The notes: generated by a model from the letters alone, not told the origin. Counted from the stretch's first letter, positions 7,565 through 16,351 are shown. The stretch is 64,000 nt of DNA from GWB2-37-7 sp942492835 (GCA_942492835.1 OW818645.1:1674001-1738000); one strand, 5' to 3'. Program-made: numbers and translations.

Positions 7565-8713
7565 TCATGTACGGGTTTCGTTAATTATGCTGTAAAGCTT
7601 GTTTTTAAAGCTTTTTACATCCCCATCAAATATTACAATATGTATATCCATTTCTTTCGCTCTTTGATATGTCATATCCTTACGTTCTGGTCTTTCTGTA
7701 GACACCAATATCTTTATTACTCTGTTTCCTCCGAGATGATCTGCATATACCTCAAGCTCATTTAATTCATCTACATCGTATTTGTTTGTATCCTTGCAGG
7801 AAACACAAACCAGATGTGAGTCTACCGTGGCTACTACATCTAGCTCATTACGTACCTTTACAGCTTTATCCCAAACAAATAACATACCGCTTATTACATT
7901 TCCAATATCTTTTATTTCCTTTATATATCTATATGTCAAAGCCTCAAGCCAACAACCAGCCATCATAACAAAGGTTTTTGTCTCTTTATTTGCAAATTCA
8001 AACCTTACATGATCTGAGTTTAGCTTATACTGTTTTATCATATTTCCTTTGGACAGTTCTGATAAAAAGTCATCAAGATACTTTATTTGAGCAGTTTTAA
8101 GCCCCCCGGAAATAATTTCAATTTCCATAGGATATTGCTCATGCAACTTAACTATTTGAAAATTACGCAGAATTCCTTTAACCTGCTTCCAAGACTCATA
8201 GTCACTCACCATAAAATCAACCAACTTCTTAAATTCTTCTTTCTCATATAGCTCTGTAGAGTTGTTTATTATTTCAGCTCCTGTGCTGCAAACTAAATCC
8301 TCCACAGATAGTTCTAAATCTATGTGTACAATTTCTTCTACGCTTTCCTCAATTTTTAAAATTTTATTACTGTCATTATCAACATATATCAAAGTCATAT
8401 CACTGTCTTCTGCAGCCTTATATGTAAGTATGCTCATAAGCTTGGTGCCTCCAGATAGATTTAAGAAGGTATTTTCATAATTATATTTATAAATAACCTC
8501 ACGTATATCCGCTTCCGTCATATTTTTTATAACGAGCTCCTCCGTTTGTACATTAGGTAATCTTCTAGACACGCACTCTTTAACATTGCTATAGTATTCC
8601 CTGTCATTTTCAAGGCTTATATAAACAATATTATCAGGTTTTAGATTTAGCGCAGCTACTATATTGCTATGATTGTATTTCCCAAGAATATTAATTAAAG
8701 TCTTGCATTTCAT
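7565..8713 (-). CDS. DUF1887 / Card1-like CARF-nuclease protein
   Basis: About 382 residues. The N-terminal half looks like a CARF-type Rossmann domain with the motif FLNLSGGTKLMSILTYKA (about residues 85-105). A winged-helix-like middle follows (about 150-235). The C-terminal part is a PD-(D/E)xK nuclease: Glu257 in GCWLE, Asp292 in NELDV and Lys307 in VSCKD form the expected catalytic set. DUF1887 proteins include Card1/Can2, nucleases switched on by cyclic oligoadenylate from type III CRISPR complexes. No cas gene or CRISPR array is in the window, so this is an orphan homologue; its activator is unknown. ATG at 8713 follows GGAG by eight bases; a GTG at 8722 overlaps that site and was discarded. 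Confidence 0.82.
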   Translation of the reverse strand: MKCKTLINILGKYNHSNIVAALNLKPDNIVYISLENDREYYSNVKECVSRRLPNVQTEELVIKNMTEADIREVIYKYNYENTFLNLSGGTKLMSILTYKAAEDSDMTLIYVDNDSNKILKIEESVEEIVHIDLELSVEDLVCSTGAEIINNSTELYEKEEFKKLVDFMVSDYESWKQVKGILRNFQIVKLHEQYPMEIEIISGGLKTAQIKYLDDFLSELSKGNMIKQYKLNSDHVRFEFANKETKTFVMMAGCWLEALTYRYIKEIKDIGNVISGMLFVWDKAVKVRNELDVVATVDSHLVCVSCKDTNKYDVDELNELEVYADHLGGNRVIKILVSTERPERKDMTYQRAKEMDIHIVIFDGDVKSFKNKLYSIINETRT

Positions 8714-8932
8714 TGTTCTCACTCCTATAAATATTTTTGCATTTAACGCTACACTATATGGGATTCTTTACTATTAAATAATTAGTTTAATATATATAAT
8801 AAATATTCCATATTCATACATCTATTATACCTTAATATCCTTCCAATATATAAGCTATTATATATCTCATCAATTATTTCTATGCTTTTATCGTATGTAA
8901 TTCCCTAAAGCTAAAAGAATCTATAAATGAAT

Positions 8933-8960
8933 AAAAAAAAGATGCAGTTCTCACTGCATC
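8933..8960 (-). terminator. Terminator of the M6 metalloprotease gene
   Basis: Minus strand GATGCAGT-GAGA-ACTGCATC followed by eight T. Strong intrinsic terminator just after the protease stop codon. Confidence 0.93.
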
Positions 8961-8975
8961 TAAGGAGATGTTACT

Positions 8976-11330
8976 TTACTTCTTTATCATTATCTTAGCG
9001 TAGCTATTATCTCTAGCTTGTTGTTGTATTTGGATTTTAAGACCATAATTAGGAAGATTTATTCCTAATGTATTTAATTCTGGGTTTGTATAGTCATCTC
9101 CATCAAAGAAAATATATTCTTTTTCTAAGTTCATGTCTGATACTGTTCTTGTTCCTGCATCATACTGAGCATAAGCAGCTGCAAATGGAGTTTCTACATT
9201 TTTACTGAAAGCTGCATCATTCATTTGATATCTGCTGCTTGCAGGATAAGATTCAATGCTTGAATCATCCCAAACCCACAAGTTATTACTTTGGTCAGCG
9301 TCAACTATTCCTAAATACATTTCTCCAGGATGAATACCTGTCCAGTTATCAGTTTGATAATCATCTGCATACCATATAAGCATTCCAGGATTGTACTCAA
9401 TTGTAGTTCCGCCTGCTGCTGGAACGTTAGCTAAACCACTGTCTACTCCATTATGGCTTCTCCACTCTACTAAATAGTAATGAGGAGCACACACTGTTCC
9501 AGTATTTTTTTCAAATCCGTTTAATGTAAATGCTGCTTCACCTTCTGCATTATCAGTAACTACTACGTTACCATCTGCTATTACTTGAACATCATCAACA
9601 TATATACCAGCTCCAAAGCTGTATGCATCCGTTGCATATTCTATCTTAACTTCTATGTTTTTGCCTGCAAATGCTGACAAATCGAAGTTTGCATCTACCC
9701 ATTCTTCTGAAGCGCCTGTTATACCATATGGTACAACGACATCTCTTCCATTAGCACCTTCTGTAGTAGTTATATTTCCTTCTATGCAAGTCCATTCTTC
9801 TGTACCTTGCTCTCTAACCTCTACATATGCATAGTCCCAACCAGCTTCTATATCATACCAAGTCTTAAAGTTAAGTTCTGCTGCTGTCTTACCAGCTAAG
9901 TCAGCATTAGTTGTCATATTTGCAAGTATTGCTTCTCCATCATGTCCCTTGCCACCCCAAAATGCGTTTTCGCCGCTTATTGGAGTTGTAATTACATGTT
10001 TCTTTTCAGGAAGATTAATTCTTACAACCTGACCAGTTTCATTTGCTTGGTTAAGAGTTACTCTTGCACCAGCACTTGAAATCTCGTCATAGTTTATATT
10101 TACAGCATTTTGCCAATTCCCACCATATGTAGCTTGGAAATATTGTTTAGCATATGGGCTAAATGCTGATGGCTCTGTACCTTGTATTGCTCCACCCCAA
10201 CTACCTGAGGACATTATTGACCAGAAAGATATTGGTTCGCCAGATGCTGATGTATAATTAGTATCATATTCATCTGGTAATCCTAGGTTATGAGCAAACT
10301 CATGTGTAAATACTCCAGTAGCTCCGTTTTCAGCTTCAATAGTATATGCATAAGCAGCTAACTTTCCACCCCAGTAATCAACATCAGTAGTTGTTCCAGG
10401 TATAGCATATATTCCACCTAGATTCCAGCTGTGTGACCAAATAGCATCTGCTCCTAGTACTCCGCCGCCTTCATCTTCGCCAAGTCCTGCGTGTACTACC
10501 ATTAGATAATCTATTATTCCGTCTGGTTCATTGTAGTTTCCATCCTCGTCCATATCGTACATGTCTTGTGTATCATAATCAGCTAAATTTATACTTGGAT
10601 CTTGTGCAGCTAATTTAAGAGCATCAGCTACTGCATTTCTTGGTCTTCCGTCACTATCAGTTGAAGGATCATTTGCTCCATAGTATGCTGCACTCTTTGG
10701 TAGCTTATACCATCCAGCGATATTACCTTCAAATATTAGGCTTCCACCTGATTGCTCCTTATAATACTGCTTAACAGATATCATTTTTTGTCCATTTGGA
10801 CCAACATAGCCATTGTCACCAAATAACATATCTTTATAGTGTTGAGCTTCATAACTATCATAATACATTTCAGTTTCATCTGAAGTTATGCTATTATGAT
10901 TAAAGTCCGCATACTCTGTAAGAAGTACTAATACATTAACTGTTTTAGGATTTGTGTCTTCAGTTTTGTTATCAAATACGTATTTTTGAACTCTTTGATT
11001 TCTTTTAGCATTTTCTTCTCTTACCATTTTTAATGGTTGTTCATCTTGGTTAGCTTTTGCACGTTTTTGCATAAACTTTACAAATTTAGCATGTGCTTCG
11101 TCATATGTAGCATTAGGTTCAATCTCACCTGACTTCTTCAGCATTTCGATAACCTTATCTTCATTTGCTACGTTAAGGTCTACTGGACCACCATACTGAT
11201 AGTAAGCATTACTATTGTATGCCAACTGATCTGCTGCAATTGCTGCTGTTGTATCAACAGCTGTTACTGAACCTGTTGTTCCAATTAACATGGCAACAAC
11301 TACTAGAACTGATAGAAATTTCTTAAACAT
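8976..11330 (-). CDS. Secreted M6 family metallopeptidase (immune inhibitor A type)
   Basis: A 784-residue secreted zinc protease. A signal peptide spans about residues 1-24 (MFKKFLSVLVVVAMLIGTTG, cleavage near SVTA). A propeptide-like segment covers about 25-125. The M6 catalytic domain carries HEFAHNLGLPDEYD at 343-356, with the zinc-binding HExxH. The C-terminal half is beta-rich with a MAM-like segment (GKNIEVKIEYATDAYSFGAG, DDVQV) as in immune inhibitor A, which degrades host defence peptides in Bacillus. Substrate here is unknown; a nutritional secreted protease is equally likely. It is transcribed alone, with its own terminator and a structured leader containing another terminator, so attenuation of transcription is possible. 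Confidence 0.92.
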   Translation of the reverse strand: MFKKFLSVLVVVAMLIGTTGSVTAVDTTAAIAADQLAYNSNAYYQYGGPVDLNVANEDKVIEMLKKSGEIEPNATYDEAHAKFVKFMQKRAKANQDEQPLKMVREENAKRNQRVQKYVFDNKTEDTNPKTVNVLVLLTEYADFNHNSITSDETEMYYDSYEAQHYKDMLFGDNGYVGPNGQKMISVKQYYKEQSGGSLIFEGNIAGWYKLPKSAAYYGANDPSTDSDGRPRNAVADALKLAAQDPSINLADYDTQDMYDMDEDGNYNEPDGIIDYLMVVHAGLGEDEGGGVLGADAIWSHSWNLGGIYAIPGTTTDVDYWGGKLAAYAYTIEAENGATGVFTHEFAHNLGLPDEYDTNYTSASGEPISFWSIMSSGSWGGAIQGTEPSAFSPYAKQYFQATYGGNWQNAVNINYDEISSAGARVTLNQANETGQVVRINLPEKKHVITTPISGENAFWGGKGHDGEAILANMTTNADLAGKTAAELNFKTWYDIEAGWDYAYVEVREQGTEEWTCIEGNITTTEGANGRDVVVPYGITGASEEWVDANFDLSAFAGKNIEVKIEYATDAYSFGAGIYVDDVQVIADGNVVVTDNAEGEAAFTLNGFEKNTGTVCAPHYYLVEWRSHNGVDSGLANVPAAGGTTIEYNPGMLIWYADDYQTDNWTGIHPGEMYLGIVDADQSNNLWVWDDSSIESYPASSRYQMNDAAFSKNVETPFAAAYAQYDAGTRTVSDMNLEKEYIFFDGDDYTNPELNTLGINLPNYGLKIQIQQQARDNSYAKIMIKK

Positions 11331-11407
11331 AAATATTCCTCCTTTTATATTAAATAATTATTGGGTAACATTTTAATAAGGTTGTCCTAGTTTAGATAAA
11401 TTTTACA

Positions 11408-11505
11408 ACAAAAAAACCAACCTATTCAACTACAAATGAATGGGTCGGTTGCACCACTGACTCAATACATCCCAGGTGCCCAAATGCAGAATGTATTTCA
11501 TAGTC
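11408..11505 (-). promoter_or_regulatory. Structured leader with intrinsic terminator upstream of the M6 protease
   Basis: In the minus-strand direction there is a first hairpin (AATACATTC with GGATGTATT, 11464-11497), then a conserved-looking linker (GTCAGTGGTGCAACCGACCC), then a 13-bp hairpin (11416-11449, two G-U pairs) followed by seven T. The terminator is about 80 bases upstream of the protease start and is not the queT terminator, which lies farther upstream. This is the arrangement of a transcription-attenuating riboswitch or leader. I could not match it to any class I know; the c-di-GMP-I core (GACGCAAAGC) is absent. Confidence 0.6.
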
Positions 11506-11740
11506 ACCCAATATAATGCATAAATAAAAGCATATTTAATATCATTAATAAAAAGGTATTATGTCAGGTAAGCTTGTCAAATTGAATCTTTTTTTCTATG
11601 TTATTTATTTCATATCAAACTAATTATGTTAGTAAAATTCACTATTTTCCGAAATTTCTATTATTAGTATAATACATGCATTAATTTATTTCAATACTAA
11701 AAAATGGTTCCTGAAATAATAAATTATAGTTTATTGCATT

Positions 11741-11775
11741 AAAAATCCGGCTAATTACTGCATTGCCGGATTTTA
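11741..11775 (-). terminator. Terminator downstream of queT
   Basis: Minus strand AAAATCCGGC / GCCGGATTTT inverted repeat with a 13-base loop, ending in a T-run. Confidence 0.85.
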
Positions 11776-11802
11776 ATGTAACTCTTACTTATTAAATTTT
11801 TA

Positions 11803-12273
11803 TTATAAGTGGAAAATCTCCTTTTTATATCTGTTTAATATAGTGAGTAAAGGATATCCAATTACATAACATGCTACAAATTGTCCTGCAGCCACCCATG
11901 CCATTGCGACAAATAATGGTGCAACACCTAGATAATTTAGTATAAAGCCTACTACTACTGCATTTACCAAAACCGGCGGCATTGGCACCAGCCATTTTAC
12001 AGTTCTCAATCTATAGGAGAGGTATGCAGCAATAAGAGTTGCCAAGCTGCCAAAAACCACATCTATCGGAGTGCTTCCTATTAAGAAATTCCCCAAAAGG
12101 CAACCTACAAAAAGTCCAGGAATTGCTGCTGGTGTAAAGGCTGGTAGTATTGTCAAGGCCTCAGAAAATCTTAATTGAAAAAGTCCCGAGGTTAATGGAG
12201 CAAAGCTCAACATTAATACCAGATACACTGCCGCTATAAGTCCCGCTTGTACAATAAATCTTATGTTTTTCAT
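11803..12273 (-). CDS. queT: Queuosine precursor transporter QueT (ECF S component)
   Basis: A 156-residue, very hydrophobic protein with about five to six membrane helices, matching the QueT family of energy-coupling-factor substrate-binding subunits that import preQ1/preQ0. Recognisable stretches are LRFSEALTILPAFTPAAIPG, GLFVGCLLGN and PMPPVLVNAVVVGF. The preQ1 riboswitch over its ribosome-binding site supports the substrate independently. No ECF ATPase or T subunit genes are nearby, so it must share a general ECF module, as group II transporters do. ATG at 12273 follows GGAGG. Confidence 0.93.
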   Translation of the reverse strand: MKNIRFIVQAGLIAAVYLVLMLSFAPLTSGLFQLRFSEALTILPAFTPAAIPGLFVGCLLGNFLIGSTPIDVVFGSLATLIAAYLSYRLRTVKWLVPMPPVLVNAVVVGFILNYLGVAPLFVAMAWVAAGQFVACYVIGYPLLTILNRYKKEIFHL

Positions 12274-12279
12274 TTTTTT

Positions 12280-12324
12280 ACCTCCGTAGTTTTATTTTAA
12301 GTCAGGATGGTTACGAACTGACTA
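12280..12324 (-). promoter_or_regulatory. PreQ1-I riboswitch
   Basis: Minus strand stem GTCAG (12318-12322) / CTGAC (12301-12305) around a 12-base loop (TTCGTAACCATC), followed by an A-rich tail (TTAAAATAAAACTA) running into the ribosome-binding site ACGGAGGT. This is the class I preQ1 aptamer layout. Ligand binding would fold the tail into the loop and hide the queT ribosome-binding site, so control is probably translational. Confidence 0.88.
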
Positions 12325-12361
12325 ATTAACTTATTTATATTACCACAATATTTTTTTTACT

Positions 12362-13027
12362 TCAATAGTATTCATAATCCGCTTCAATTGTGGCTGTAAC
12401 TTTGATTTTACCAGGCATAACCACTTCAAGCGCTTCAAGCTTCATAACTCCGTTCTCTACAAGTGGAGAAAAAGAAGTTGATTGTTCTATTATACTGGCT
12501 GGTACTACATCAAGCATTACCTTAATAGCTCCAGAAATAGTTTCTGCTTTTCCTGCAGCATCAGCAATTGCTAACTTCAATGCCCTATTATAATATTTAG
12601 CCGAGTCTTCTAAAGTAAAATTAATTTGATTTATCTGATTTGCACCGTTTTCTGTAAGTGTGTTTATTATCAATCCTATTTTATCTAAATTGTAAGTTTT
12701 TATTTCAAGTATGTGCGTAGATCTATATCCACTTAATATCTGTTTTCCCTCAACAAAATCGTAATTGGGATATACTGTATAAGTCTGTGTTTTTATATCT
12801 TCTCTTGGTATGCCTATTCTAGCTAATGCTGAGATTATATTGTTTATAATTAAATCATTTTGATTTTGTGCGTTTTGTGCATTTTTATCCTCAGTAACTA
12901 CACCAGCAGATATAATTGCAATATCTGGCGATGCTTCAACTGTGCCTCGTCCATTAACTTTCATTGTTCTTTTTTTGCATTTTAAAAATTCCTTTGTCAT
13001 ACAAGGATATATATTATTATATTCCAC
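12362..13027 (-). CDS. SIMPL domain (DUF541) protein
   Basis: About 221 residues. The core (MKVNGRGTVEASPDIAIISA near the start, GYRSTHILEIKTYNLDKIG, ALKLAIADAAGKAETI) is the SIMPL/DUF541 fold, related to E. coli YggE and the BP26 antigen. The biochemical role is poorly known; some members are tied to oxidative or envelope stress. Unusually there is no clear signal peptide: the N-terminus is MEYNNIYPCMTKEFLKCKKR, so it may be cytoplasmic. The longest frame starts at 13042, but GGGAGG overlaps that codon; the GTG at 13027, seven bases after GGAGG, is the better start. Confidence 0.85.
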   Translation of the reverse strand: MEYNNIYPCMTKEFLKCKKRTMKVNGRGTVEASPDIAIISAGVVTEDKNAQNAQNQNDLIINNIISALARIGIPREDIKTQTYTVYPNYDFVEGKQILSGYRSTHILEIKTYNLDKIGLIINTLTENGANQINQINFTLEDSAKYYNRALKLAIADAAGKAETISGAIKVMLDVVPASIIEQSTSFSPLVENGVMKLEALEVVMPGKIKVTATIEADYEYY

Positions 13028-13179
13028 AATTATTCCTCCCATTTATCTGTTTATATAGCATATGAACAAATTGAAATGAGAATTACATAAAACATTGTGA
13101 ACAGTAATTTTTATAGATAAAATTCTTCGTACAAGACGTAAATTCCAATAGAAAGTTCCATGTTAAAATCTCCCATAGG

Positions 13180-13208
13180 TTGACATAACTTTGTGTTAAT
13201 AGTATAAT
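13180..13208 (+). promoter_or_regulatory. Promoter of the c-di-AMP riboswitch transcript
   Basis: TTGACA (13180-13185), 17-base spacer, TATAAT (13203-13208): perfect consensus. It precedes the riboswitch by a few bases. Confidence 0.9.
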
Positions 13209-13214
13209 TGCAAA

Positions 13215-13338
13215 TGTAGTACAAGCATATGCTGAATCTCGGATTTTCCGAGTACGGAGGAACCAGTACAGGGGTTAATCCACATATTTGTGGTAGGGTA
13301 CCTTCAACCCGCACCCGTCAGCTAACTTCGGAAGCAAC
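13215..13338 (+). promoter_or_regulatory. c-di-AMP riboswitch (ydaO/yuaA class)
   Basis: Conserved blocks of the ydaO class are present in order: ACGGAGGAACCA, GGGGTTAATCC, GGTAGGGTACC, AACCCGCACCCGTCAGCTAAC, TTCGGAAGC. The class usually turns its gene off when c-di-AMP is high. No obvious intrinsic terminator lies between the aptamer and the ribosome-binding site (AGGAAGGAG at 13341), so the expression platform is unclear. Confidence 0.95.
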
Positions 13339-13358
13339 ATAGGAAGGAGTGTATTTTG

Positions 13359-14063
13359 ATGAAAATTACACAAAAAAGAATTGTAAGTATTTTACTTGTA
13401 GTAATGCTAGTTATGCTGAATTTTACCAGCGTATTGGCAGCGGAGACTACAACCTATCCTTTGCTAAAATATGGAAGCAGAGGTACCGCAGTTGTGAGGT
13501 TGCAGAAGGCTTTTATAGCTACGGGCTACTTAAGAGGTGCCGCAGATGGAATCTACGGTCACAATACAGAAAACGCTGTAATAAAATTCCAGACTGCAAA
13601 AAGGATTAGAATTGATGGTATAGCAGGTAATCAAACTCAATCTTTATTATATGCGCAAATATCTCAAACAACCTCAAGAGGTACAACAACTACAGCTGCT
13701 ACTGATTTATACTGGTTATCAAGAATTATTCATTCTGAAGCAGAGGCAGAGCCTTATAATGGCAAGGTTGCAGTAGGTAACGTTGTACTAAACAGAGTAA
13801 GATTAAGTGTATTCCCTAACACAGTAAAAGGAGTAATCTTTGAGTATTATCAAGGAATACCACAGTTTAGTCCTGTTGCAGATGGTACTATATATAATAA
13901 CCCATCTGCAGATAGTATCAGAGCCGCTAAGGATGCGCTAAACGGAGTAAGTCCTGTTGGCTCAGCGACATATTTCTTCAATCCAAACAAGTCCGCAGGT
14001 TCATGGATTGTTGCAAACAAGACATTCGTAATGAGAATAGGAAACCACGTTTTCTATAAATAG
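13359..14063 (+). CDS. SleB-like cell-wall hydrolase (spore cortex-lytic type)
   Basis: A 234-residue exported enzyme. A signal peptide at about 1-29 (IVSILLVVMLVMLNFTSVLA) is followed by a PG_binding_1 domain at about 33-95 (YGSRGTAVVRLQKAF, GIYGHNTENAVIKFQ) and a SleB/CwlJ-type Hydrolase_2 catalytic domain at about 112-234 (LSRIIHSEAEAEPYNGKVAV with the active-site Glu, and GNVVLNRV). This class cleaves cortex peptidoglycan during spore germination. Control by a c-di-AMP riboswitch rather than an evident sporulation promoter suggests a role in vegetative wall remodelling. ATG at 13359 is nine bases after AGGAAGGAG. Confidence 0.9.
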   Translation: MKITQKRIVSILLVVMLVMLNFTSVLAAETTTYPLLKYGSRGTAVVRLQKAFIATGYLRGAADGIYGHNTENAVIKFQTAKRIRIDGIAGNQTQSLLYAQISQTTSRGTTTTAATDLYWLSRIIHSEAEAEPYNGKVAVGNVVLNRVRLSVFPNTVKGVIFEYYQGIPQFSPVADGTIYNNPSADSIRAAKDALNGVSPVGSATYFFNPNKSAGSWIVANKTFVMRIGNHVFYK

Positions 14064-14095
14064 ACTTAGTAGTGGATGACCTACTTGTCATCCCT

Positions 14096-14134
14096 ATAAA
14101 ATAATAGGTGCGATTATCGCACCTATTATTTTAT
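14096..14134. terminator. Bidirectional terminator
   Basis: Perfect 18-bp inverted repeat (ATAAAATAATAGGTGCGA, loop TTA, complement) between the convergent SleB-like gene and pepD. It overlaps the pepD stop codon. Confidence 0.93.
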
Positions 14135-15594
14135 AATGTATTCATTTCCTTTAATACAACTAATAAATATTCCCATACTGTCTTTGAAGAGTTAATGCTG
14201 AAATGCTCTTTCGGTGAATGCACGTCGTAAATATTGGGTCCTAAGGATATTGCATCCAGTCCAGGCAACTTCTCGATTAGAACTCCACACTCTAGTCCTG
14301 CATGGATAGCTACTATCTCAGCTTCTTTATTATACTTATCTTTATATACACGTTGGAACAATCTTCTCATGTCTGAGTCTGGATTGTACTCCCATGCCGG
14401 ATAGTCTGATTCTATTCTAAATTCTGCGCCTAGTGTTTCTGCCAAAAGCTGTACTGTACGAGTAACACTTTCCTTTAGGGTTTTTACCGAGCTTCTTATT
14501 TCATTTATAAAATAAACATTGTCTCCTGCAGTCTGTACAACACCTAGGTTTGTTGAACTTTCTACCAGACCTTCAATTTCCATGCTCATGCTTTGTATGC
14601 CATTAGGAACTAGCACAAGGCATGCTATTAACTTATTCATAGTATCTTGACTAAATACCTTCTCAATTTTTCCTGCTTCATTTTCTACTTTTATAAACAT
14701 ATCAGGATCTGAAGCCCTTAATTCATTCTTAAATATTGCTTCCCATTCAGCAGCCTTGCTCTGAAGCTTGCTCATTTCATCGTGGCTTACTAAACCAACA
14801 ACATCAACCTCTCTGGTTATTGCATTTGATTTTGCTCCACCATTTATTTCGCTTATTTGAAGACTTACTTCATTCTTTATCTCATTTAAGAATCTTCCTA
14901 TTAGTTTGTTTGCATTGCCTCTTCCCTTGTTGATTTCCATGCCTGAGTGTCCGCCATTTAGACCACCAATGCTTATCCTGCATGCTTCAAAATCACTTTT
15001 TGCAGTTTCCCAAGTTATAGGCATTACAATTTTCGCTTTTGTACCTCCAGCACTACTTACAAGAAGCTTGCCTTCCTCTTCAGAATCAATATTTATAAGA
15101 AGCCTGCCTTTTATGTTATTGCCATCAAGTGCCATAGCTCCTCCCATATTAGTTTCCTCACTTGTAGTGAACAGTGCTTCTAATGAAGGATGAGAAATAT
15201 CGTTAGAATCTAAAATTGCAAGAGCATAAGCTACTGCTATAGCATTATCAGCTCCTAGAGTAGTATCAGTTGCATATATCATATCATCAATTATTCTTAG
15301 CTTTATTGGATCCTTCTCAAAATCATGTACGATACCCTTATTCTTCTCACATACCATATCCATATGTCCCTGCAAAATCACTGTTGGTGCCTTTTCATAT
15401 CCACTGGTAGCAGGCTTCTTTATTATTACATTTAAAGCTGTATCCTGGATTACCTCTAGATTTCGATCCTTCGCAAAATTAACAAGATAGTCGCTAACTT
15501 GTTTCTCATTACCTGAGCATCTTGGAATTTGAGTTAACTCCTCAAAGAACTTAAAATAGCTGTTTGGTGTTAAATCTTTTAATACTTTTTGCAT
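14131..15594 (-). CDS. pepD: Aminoacyl-histidine dipeptidase (M20, PepD)
   Basis: About 487 residues, a cytoplasmic di-zinc M20 peptidase that hydrolyses Xaa-His (carnosine-like) and other dipeptides. Ligand motifs are visible: LQGHMDMVCEK (His, Asp), TLGADNAIAVAYALAI (bridging Asp), TSEETNMGGA (catalytic Glu and Glu ligand) and HAGLECGVL. The length matches E. coli PepD (485). The longest frame begins at 15624 but the ATG at 15594, six bases after AAGGAGG, gives the standard start MQKVLKDLTP. It is transcribed alone and probably serves peptide use as a nutrient. Confidence 0.95.
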   Translation of the reverse strand: MQKVLKDLTPNSYFKFFEELTQIPRCSGNEKQVSDYLVNFAKDRNLEVIQDTALNVIIKKPATSGYEKAPTVILQGHMDMVCEKNKGIVHDFEKDPIKLRIIDDMIYATDTTLGADNAIAVAYALAILDSNDISHPSLEALFTTSEETNMGGAMALDGNNIKGRLLINIDSEEEGKLLVSSAGGTKAKIVMPITWETAKSDFEACRISIGGLNGGHSGMEINKGRGNANKLIGRFLNEIKNEVSLQISEINGGAKSNAITREVDVVGLVSHDEMSKLQSKAAEWEAIFKNELRASDPDMFIKVENEAGKIEKVFSQDTMNKLIACLVLVPNGIQSMSMEIEGLVESSTNLGVVQTAGDNVYFINEIRSSVKTLKESVTRTVQLLAETLGAEFRIESDYPAWEYNPDSDMRRLFQRVYKDKYNKEAEIVAIHAGLECGVLIEKLPGLDAISLGPNIYDVHSPKEHFSINSSKTVWEYLLVVLKEMNTL

Positions 15595-15808
15595 ATACTT
15601 CCTCCTTATTAAGATTTTGGCCAATGCCGTATGGAACCATTTTACTCTACTTCCATAATTATTTTACACCTTGTACGTAGACTTTACCATGCTTATTTTG
15701 TCAAAATTATTATATGCAAATAAATAGCATATATAAGTGTCCAACCTATATTAATATATAGATATTAGGCGCTATATATGCTTTCTAAAATATTGATGAA
15801 GAATCCTA

Positions 15809-16351
15809 TTATTTGCAATTTTTTATGAAATATTCATCTCTTAAGATGCCCATTACATATTCATCATTGTATTTACCATCTCTGAACATTTCTTGTCTAA
15901 GCACTCCTTCTCTTACAAAGCCGCATTTCTCATAGCTCTTTACCGCTCTCTCATTAAAGGAATAAACAAAAAGCTTTACTTTATTTATATTCATTTGTTC
16001 AAAAATAAATTTTACAAGCACTTTCATGGCGTCTGTACCGTAGCCCTTGCCCCAGTAGTTTTTATCACCTATAAATATTCCCACTGTTGCAACACTGTTT
16101 TTCCAATCAAGCCTGTTTACTCCACAGCCTCCAATATATTTGCTATCCTCAATGGTCTCAATTGCAAAATTGTATGCATCATTAAAAGCTGATTGATTTT
16201 CAAACCACTTGTATTCCTCTTCTAGAGTAAATGGATAAGGAATCCCTGGGGTTAAAAATTTCTTGGTTTCAGCATCATTTAAAAACTTCTGTGCTAATGG
16301 CACATCTTCCTTTTTGTAAGCTCTAATTCTTACCTTTTCACCATTATACAT
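15809..16351 (-). CDS. GNAT N-acetyltransferase (RimJ/RimL type)
   Basis: A 180-residue GNAT enzyme. It begins with GEKVRIRAYKKEDVPLAQKF, the usual RimJ/RimL or SpeG-like start; the acetyl-CoA loop is GDKNYWGKGYGTDAMKVLVK (the R/Q-x-x-G-x-G/A position reads KGYGTD). It ends with RAVKSYEKCGFVREGVLRQ, the alpha4/beta5 signature. The acceptor (ribosomal protein, polyamine, antibiotic or other) cannot be read from sequence. ATG at 16351 follows GGAGG by seven bases. Its leader contains a promoter, a structured segment and an intrinsic terminator, so expression may be attenuated. Confidence 0.88.
   Translation of the reverse strand: MYNGEKVRIRAYKKEDVPLAQKFLNDAETKKFLTPGIPYPFTLEEEYKWFENQSAFNDAYNFAIETIEDSKYIGGCGVNRLDWKNSVATVGIFIGDKNYWGKGYGTDAMKVLVKFIFEQMNINKVKLFVYSFNERAVKSYEKCGFVREGVLRQEMFRDGKYNDEYVMGILRDEYFIKNCK

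Noticed and set aside
11408..11505. c-di-GMP-I, c-di-GMP-II, ZTP or cobalamin riboswitch identity for the protease leader
   Set aside because: None of the conserved cores of these classes is present; left as an unclassified structured leader.
13111..13314. 67-codon minus-strand frame upstream of the SleB-like gene
   Set aside because: It overlaps a clear c-di-AMP riboswitch and promoter on the other strand.
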